Shown here piece by piece: positions 59,901 through 64,000 of a stretch of DNA of 64,000 nt (positions are counted from its first letter, which is position 1; every line of letters begins with the position of its first letter). The stretch is from RYN-230 sp963837515. Lineage in GTDB: Bacteria; Actinomycetota; Actinomycetes; Streptosporangiales; Streptosporangiaceae. The DNA lies in the NCBI GenBank assembly GCA_963837515.1, contig CAWINT010000012.1:62001-126000 (forward strand). Direction: 5' to 3'. The position numbers were made by a program, and so were the translations under genes. The notes beneath the pieces were generated by a model, which did no database searches, had not been told where the DNA came from, and saw only the letters and a program-made list of their open reading frames with translations.

Positions 59901-60579
59901 GAACGGTGTGTCTCCGACCGTGAGGCAGGCGTTCACGTTCTACGTCGGCGCCCAGCCGGCGATCACATCCGGTTCTTCGGCAGTGTTCGTCGCTGGGACG
60001 GCCGGATCCTTCACCGTGGCAACGAGCGGCTACCCTAAGCCGGCCATCGCCGAGTCCGGGGCGCTCCCAACGGGCGTCACGTTCACCGACAACGGCGACG
60101 GAACCGCGACGCTAGCTGGCACCCCCGCGAGCGGAACGCAGGGGGCCTACTCGCTCAGTCTCACGGCCGACAACGGGTTGACGGCCGCCACCCAGTCGCT
60201 GACGCTGACGGTGCTTAAGCAAGCGCCAACCGCCACCACCGCGGTGCTGGCCGGGACGGCGAACGCAACGATCAGCTTCGGGTCGTTCCACTTCAGCATC
60301 CCGTTGGCGAACATCGACGTGCACCTCGTCGCGGTCGGCTCCACGTCGGATGCCGTTCCTTCGGTCACGACCGCCAGCAGTGGGGTCTACGAATTCGATA
60401 ACGTGCCGCCGGGAGCGTACCAGGTCGAGTTCGTCGACCCCACCGGGAAATACGCTACGCAGTGGTACAACGGCACGGTTACCGGCTCACCCGACCAGGC
60501 GGGCGCGTCAACGGTGACCCTCACTGCAGGCAACGCCACGGTGGGGATCAACGCCTCGTTCCCGTTCCGCTCCGGATAA
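56941..60579 (+). CDS. Secreted GH3 glycosidase (beta-xylosidase/glucosidase-like) with Ig-type repeats
   Basis: 1212 residues from GTG 56941 (GAGG upstream). Signal peptide MRKWLSPLAVAGALLASTLSGASQPVAAAPA. GH3 N-terminal barrel (about 55-380) with PRWGRNDESWSEDP, KHYAANNSE and the nucleophile Asp294 in FTSDCDAI; GH3 C-terminal domain (about 410-640) with the acid/base region DSSTSAEDHDRTSLALPG; fibronectin-like GH3 cap (about 680-790). Then two He_PIG-type repeats starting near 924 and 1014 (90-residue period, each with LPxGVTFTDNGDGTAT) and a SdrD/carboxypeptidase-like B domain at the end. Acts outside the cell on plant-type oligosaccharides. Probably repressed by the divergent ROK protein. 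Confidence 0.93.
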   Translation: MRKWLSPLAVAGALLASTLSGASQPVAAAPARPAATRAPIYLNPAYSPVERATDLVSRMTLAEKAAQMDSSRAPAIPRLGVAAWGWWNESNHGVNALTTTPSGNATTLTNTTSYPSDLSLGSTWNPSLVYQEAGMIGDEAREVAPNNTENLDFYAPTVNLTRDPRWGRNDESWSEDPLLTADLAAQYVDGLQGQTQQGVLPRSANGYYKAIATLKHYAANNSEVNRRTGSSDMDQRTLREYYTAQFASIIQQSHPGSIMSSYNEVNGVPAPASVQLIDTMARETFGFNGYFTSDCDAIYEIQAGHHWQPPQASAPLDQYGRTAFANSAGEDLDCNAGYSDQYNYGNTIPTALAQHITTQTDVYNVGDVDTSVVRLFAARIATGEFDAESQVPWVKQARAALGETTWVNSNANNAVTETPARLAQAHAVADQSIVLLKNSAGHDGKLLPLKVPSSGPYKIAVMGYYANPGGGMFLGGYSSIQGAAGQAKEVNAYQGIKAAVQAIDPQATVDYLPGVTGGTTGATLTTVDQASINAAANYDAVIVVAGTDSSTSAEDHDRTSLALPGAQASMISQVEAANPNTIVYLETVGEVDLSGFQSTTPALLWSSYNGEEQGSALADVLLGKANLSGHLPFTWYASESQLPPITDYAIRPTATTDGRTYQYFTGDVSYPFGYGLSYDDFKYSDIEVRPGAVTADGTITVTAKVTNNGTTVGSAVPQLYVTTPFEPASAQRPIKRLEAFQKISLWPRQTKTVTFHVKASSLAFWNESENKYVVDSGDYGLQVSSSSADSDIELTASVKVIGHTVETPAVVTAKPIETGDQQNHVAQRVMFDSNTTIDPQLTVSMNDQSLYGYITEGQSTPLPPGMQVQYSSNRDDVVRVGHGTLRAVGSGIATITATVKYHGAGASTDFTVNVAPLQFTSNPSAVFEAGKTGSFAVTTNSMPTAKLTESGALPAGVTFTDNGDGTATISGTAPSTVGTYPITITAANGVSPTVRQAFTFYVGAQPAITSGSSAVFVAGTAGSFTVATSGYPKPAIAESGALPTGVTFTDNGDGTATLAGTPASGTQGAYSLSLTADNGLTAATQSLTLTVLKQAPTATTAVLAGTANATISFGSFHFSIPLANIDVHLVAVGSTSDAVPSVTTASSGVYEFDNVPPGAYQVEFVDPTGKYATQWYNGTVTGSPDQAGASTVTLTAGNATVGINASFPFRSG

Positions 60580-60593
60580 CTCGCAGTGCGGCC

Positions 60594-63224
60594 TCAGCCC
60601 GCGCCGAAGTGGACGAAGGACCATGCGGTCGCGGTCAGCACCGGGTCTGCACCCACGGCGGCGCGGACGTCGCGCAGCGCATCCGCGAGGCTGGCCCCAG
60701 CGTGCAGCCGACGATGCAGCGCGAGCATCAGCCGATCAGCGGCCTGGTCGTTGACCCGGACGACGCTGGCGATGAGCCCCGCGGTGCCCAACGGCAGGAG
60801 ACTGCTGGTCAGGCCGAGCAGCTCGTTGGCCCCAGCCGGCGCGAGCAGCCCGGAATCGCAGGCTGGGAGGATCATGCGGTAGGGCGCGCGGTGCAGCCGT
60901 TCGAAGTCGTAGACGGTCAGTGGTCCGTCGTACATGCGCAGCGATGAGAACAAGGGGCTATCGGCGCGGAAGGTGCCATGGGCGGCCAGATGGACGAGCC
61001 GGGCGCCGTCGATCGCCTTGAGCACCCGCGCCGCGGTTGCCTCGCTGCCCGTGACGATGGCGAGGCCGTACTCGTCAGCCAGCGCCTCGAGCGCGCCGGT
61101 TCCCAGCCCGGGGCCGCGGACGAGGACGACCTCAGGGCCGGCCGGGGGCGGGGCTTTCCGGGCCCGGAGCCAGGCGCGTGCCGAGGGCGACACGCTGACC
61201 GAGCGGCTGCGCAATGAGGGCAGCAGGGACCAGGGGACGGCGTGCAGCCGTCCCGGCGGCACCACGATGACCGGCTCGCCGCCCAGGCGGCGGCAGGCCC
61301 GGCCGAGGAGGATGGCCTCGAGCCTGCGCCCGGTTGCCTCCAGGATCGTCAGTGCGCTCTCGGGCCCACCTGCCGGGCGAGCGTGGGCGAGGCGGTTCAG
61401 GCCGAAGCGGGCGAAGGCCACCTCGCGGGCTGCATCCTCGGTGCGCCCGGCCGGGAAATGCCTGACCTGGCCGGCTCCGCAGACCAGCACGTGCAGCTCG
61501 CCCGCTATGTCGGCGATCTGGATGAGCCGCGCTTCCCCGAGTTCTCCGAGCAGGGTGCCGACATCAAGCCAGGGCCCACTGTGCTGACCGGGCACCCCCC
61601 GGGCCTGCCTGACGCGGCCCCGGATCACCGCCTCCAGGCGCAGCTGTTCACGTTCCAGCGCGAGCACCGGCGCGCCCGAACCACGGGCCTGTTCCGCCCG
61701 GCCCGCGACATCGCGGACAGCGGTCAGCTCCGCCTGGAGGACCCGGTCATCTGGTGGCCGGACAGGCGGAACAGCCAGGGCCGTGGACCGCCACCGCTCA
61801 CTCCACTCCAGCAATAGCCGCGGCCGGTGCGACCGGAGGGCGTGCCGCTGCGCCAGTTCCGCGAGCTCGGAGCCCTGGACCGTGGCCTGCGCCCGGAGTT
61901 CCGAGGCCCCGAGCGTGAGCCCGTACTGATCCAGGACCTGCAACCCCTGCCGGCAGGCGCTGAACAGACCCCGCGGACTGGCCGCGGCCTCGGCACGGAG
62001 CGCCTGGGCCAGCCAGCCAATGATCCGTGAGAAGGCGGGCCCGCGCCATCTGGCCTGCGCGGCCGCAGTCAGGTGGCGGTCAGCCTGCTGCGCCAGCCCC
62101 AGGGCCAGCGCGGTGCGACCGGCCAGCAGGCGAGCCTGCGGCGCGTCCGGCGAGCCGAGTTCGTCCAGCTCCGCCGCTACCTGCTCGGCTTGCCGCAGTA
62201 GCGAGGCGGACCTGCGGCCGGCGGCGAGCCGGGCTTGCAGTTGCACAAACGCGGCATGCGCATGCCACCAGTTCCGGTTCTGGGTGCCGAACATGCGCCG
62301 CGCGGCCTGGGCTCTGGCCAGGGCCGACTGCGGCTCCGCGGCGGCCAGCGCGGCACGCGCCGCGGTCAGCAGCAACTCTGCTTTCTTGGTGGCCTGGCCG
62401 CCAGTGAGTTCCAGGACGCGGACCGCGGTGTCCGCCTCGCGGAGCGCGTCGGCGGCCAGCCCGGCGGCGAGCAGGACCGCGCAGCGGTCAATGGACAGGT
62501 CCGGGACCCGCACGTCCAGGGCGCGGTAGCGGTGCTCTGCCTGGTCAAGGTAGCCGAGCGCCAGTGGCACGTCGCCGGACCGGAACGCGACCAGCCCGCG
62601 ATTGTGCCAGGTATACGCGATCTCCACGTCCTGGCTGGTGGTGGCGAACAGCCGTTCGGCCCGGTCCAGGTCCTGTCCAGCACGGCGGGCGGAACCGCAG
62701 GCGAGATGGACGAGCGCGCGCGCGCTCAGCGCCCGTGCTTCCCAGATCGTGTCAGCCAGCGGGCGCAGCATGCGGAGCGCGCGGCCCAGGTCGTCGAGGG
62801 CATCCTGGTGGCGCCCCAGAATCCACAGGTCGATGCCCCGCATCGTCAGCAGCTGGCCGGCGGCGGGCTCGGGGACCAGCGCGACGGCCGAATTCAGCGC
62901 GGCCAGGCCGCGCTTGCTCTGGCCCTGGTGGATCAGCGCATTTCCCAGGGTCGCGAGTACCTCTGCCTCCCGGTGCGGGGAGGCAGCCGCCCGCGAGAGG
63001 CGGAGCGCGGTGCGCAGTTCCCGGATCGCAGCATCGACGTCGCCGAAATCCCGGAGCACGTGGCCGATGGCCTGGTGGGCGATGGAGGCTTCGTATGGGC
63101 CCGGGTCACCGGCCAGGATCGTGCGCGCCCGGGCCATGGCCTCCCCCGGGCGAGCCATCACCAGGTCGTGCAGGCCGGAAGCCGCACCCGAGGCTCTCTC
63201 GTCAAGGCTCGCCCCCGCCGCCAT
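60594..63224 (-). CDS. TPR-CHAT caspase-like protease
   Basis: 876 residues from ATG 63224. Residues about 10-430 are TPR repeats (AIGHVLRDFGDVDAAIRELRTALRLSR and similar), followed by a helical linker and a C-terminal CHAT domain (about 560-876). The catalytic His lies in VHLAAHGTF (about His749) and the catalytic Cys in ILPACDSG (about Cys789), so the protease is predicted active. Such TPR-CHAT proteins act in proteolytic relays in bacterial defence and signalling (for example Csx29 in Craspase). Divergent from a subtilisin-like protease only 126 bp away. Convergent with GH3 on the other side (14 bp). Confidence 0.88.
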   Translation of the reverse strand: MAAGASLDERASGAASGLHDLVMARPGEAMARARTILAGDPGPYEASIAHQAIGHVLRDFGDVDAAIRELRTALRLSRAAASPHREAEVLATLGNALIHQGQSKRGLAALNSAVALVPEPAAGQLLTMRGIDLWILGRHQDALDDLGRALRMLRPLADTIWEARALSARALVHLACGSARRAGQDLDRAERLFATTSQDVEIAYTWHNRGLVAFRSGDVPLALGYLDQAEHRYRALDVRVPDLSIDRCAVLLAAGLAADALREADTAVRVLELTGGQATKKAELLLTAARAALAAAEPQSALARAQAARRMFGTQNRNWWHAHAAFVQLQARLAAGRRSASLLRQAEQVAAELDELGSPDAPQARLLAGRTALALGLAQQADRHLTAAAQARWRGPAFSRIIGWLAQALRAEAAASPRGLFSACRQGLQVLDQYGLTLGASELRAQATVQGSELAELAQRHALRSHRPRLLLEWSERWRSTALAVPPVRPPDDRVLQAELTAVRDVAGRAEQARGSGAPVLALEREQLRLEAVIRGRVRQARGVPGQHSGPWLDVGTLLGELGEARLIQIADIAGELHVLVCGAGQVRHFPAGRTEDAAREVAFARFGLNRLAHARPAGGPESALTILEATGRRLEAILLGRACRRLGGEPVIVVPPGRLHAVPWSLLPSLRSRSVSVSPSARAWLRARKAPPPAGPEVVLVRGPGLGTGALEALADEYGLAIVTGSEATAARVLKAIDGARLVHLAAHGTFRADSPLFSSLRMYDGPLTVYDFERLHRAPYRMILPACDSGLLAPAGANELLGLTSSLLPLGTAGLIASVVRVNDQAADRLMLALHRRLHAGASLADALRDVRAAVGADPVLTATAWSFVHFGAG

Positions 63225-63350
63225 AGATTCGATGCTAAGCCTAGATACTTAACGAGGTCTATCGCCATAATGGCAATGGCGGCATTGGCTGGATCTGGTG
63301 GGCGGCCCCCGTGAGCCGTCATCGGGAGGCTGACTCTCCCAGGGGGATCC

Positions 63351-64000
63351 ATGAGCGGCGAGCCTGAGCATACGCGTAACAAGCAGGACATCCAGGTCGA
63401 TCTCATCGTCCGGGCCGGCCGGGAAAAAGGCATCGAAGTAAGGCCGTGGGCCGATGACGAGGGCAACGTCAACTTTCTCTACGAGGAGGGGGTCATCCTC
63501 GTCCGGGATGGATACCTGCCGCAGGTGCAGGACATCCTCGGCGGTGAGGTCCGCGACGGCCTCATGCATGGAGTGACCCTCCTGTCGCTCCGTCCGGTCA
63601 GGGATGACCGGTTCGCCAACGTCATTGCCGCCGTGGACGAAATCGACCGGCGCCTCGGTCCTGGAATCGCCACCCCGAATCACGTCTTCTGGCTCACTCC
63701 GGTTGCCCACTGCCCGGCGACGGAGCCGGAAGAGGTGCCGGTCCACGCCCGGCCCGATCCTGGCCTGTGCGACGGCGGCGGCGCGGGCGTGCTGATCTAT
63801 GTGTCGGACACCGGACTGGTTCCCGGGACCACGGCGCACCCGTGGCTGGCCGGGGTCACCGGACCGGTGGATCCGCTGGAGTCGCACCCCGATGGAACCG
63901 TCACGATCCCCGGCTACGCCGGGCACGGGACCTTCATCGCCGGCGTGCTCCGCTGCCTGGCCCCGAGTTCAGCGGTGCACGTCGCCCGGGATTTCGACGC
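63351..64000 (+). CDS. Subtilisin-like (S8) protease, 3' end outside window
   Basis: First 216 residues from ATG 63351, with AGGGGGAT upstream. No signal peptide, so apparently cytoplasmic, unlike most subtilases. N-terminal about 140 residues form an alpha/beta region (VDLIVRAGREKGIEVRPWADDEGNVNFLYEEGVILVRDGYL) that may be a prodomain or partner-binding module. S8 catalytic Asp153 in YVSDTG and His192 in GHGTFIAGV are present; the Ser lies beyond the edge. Divergent from the CHAT gene, so the two form a probable two-protease system. The 126-bp gap contains CGCCAT-N7-ATGGCG, a possible operator. Confidence 0.88.
   Translation, partial: MSGEPEHTRNKQDIQVDLIVRAGREKGIEVRPWADDEGNVNFLYEEGVILVRDGYLPQVQDILGGEVRDGLMHGVTLLSLRPVRDDRFANVIAAVDEIDRRLGPGIATPNHVFWLTPVAHCPATEPEEVPVHARPDPGLCDGGGAGVLIYVSDTGLVPGTTAHPWLAGVTGPVDPLESHPDGTVTIPGYAGHGTFIAGVLRCLAPSSAVHVARDFD

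Noticed and set aside
1..64000. CRISPR arrays, tRNA or rRNA genes, transposases, phage genes
   Set aside because: Looked for and not seen; the only long repeat is the LAL duplication, and short tandem repeats have two copies each.

Overview
The window is a GC-rich (about 70%) chromosomal segment whose gene style points to a filamentous or soil actinobacterium. The evidence is GTG and TTG starts, ATGA/GTGA overlaps, a SARP/AfsR-type regulator, three large LuxR-family ATP-binding regulators, many TetR/MarR/AraC/ROK regulators each beside one metabolic or transport gene, DUF1003/DUF1269/DUF7144 proteins and a CHAT/subtilase pair. I saw no rRNA, tRNA, CRISPR array, phage module or intact insertion sequence. 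The species cannot be named from the sequence alone.

Layout. 1-6.1 kb: a SARP-NB-ARC-TPR regulator between a divergent operon (DUF4386 membrane protein, then a serine hydrolase cut by the window edge) and a downstream TPR-like gene. Both flanking promoters carry three direct repeats exactly 11 bp apart. 6.1-10.2 kb: hypothetical genes, an amidohydrolase, a frameshifted acetyltransferase and a gene-free stretch with two very strong hairpins. 10.2-13.8 kb: an ABC-2 exporter with a DesK/DesR-type two-component system. 13.8-16 kb: gene remnants, DUF1003. 16-20.1 kb: lipid kinase, rhodanese, a DszB-like desulfinase with its catalytic Cys/His/Arg kept, TetR. 20.3-27.2 kb: regulator-enzyme pairs (TetR/quinone reductase-like, SDR/TetR, AraC/LysE), a nucleotidyltransferase-fold protein and an esterase-fold protein that has lost its nucleophile. 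27.5-32.4 kb: a LuxR-family ATPase regulator, a membrane protein and an FAD oxidoreductase.

32.5-44.1 kb is the most unusual part. It holds small stress-type proteins (DUF1269, DUF7144, LOR, carboxymuconolactone decarboxylase-like, small membrane proteins) mixed with remnants of NCS1, DUF2252 and CPA1 antiporter genes. Two LuxR-family ATPase regulators in it share a 2205-bp direct repeat that differs at one base. Six intergenic sites here carry the same bipartite element: a CCTAGG-centred palindrome and a GGGATG/GGTGATG box starting exactly 22 bp further on. Where the site lies between divergent genes the second box is present on both sides; elsewhere it lies only on the side of the gene. I read this as one local regulon with an unidentified regulator.

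44.6-64 kb: a GGDEF protein followed by a B12-binding protein with the CarH-type W-x9-EH signature; a maleylpyruvate isomerase-like protein; SDR; an enolase paralogue; MFS exporter plus MarR; a TauE/SafE exporter behind a CsoR/CstR-type operator; TetR divergent from a beta-carbonic anhydrase; ROK divergent from a secreted GH3 glycosidase; and a TPR-CHAT protease divergent from a subtilisin-like protease that runs off the window end.
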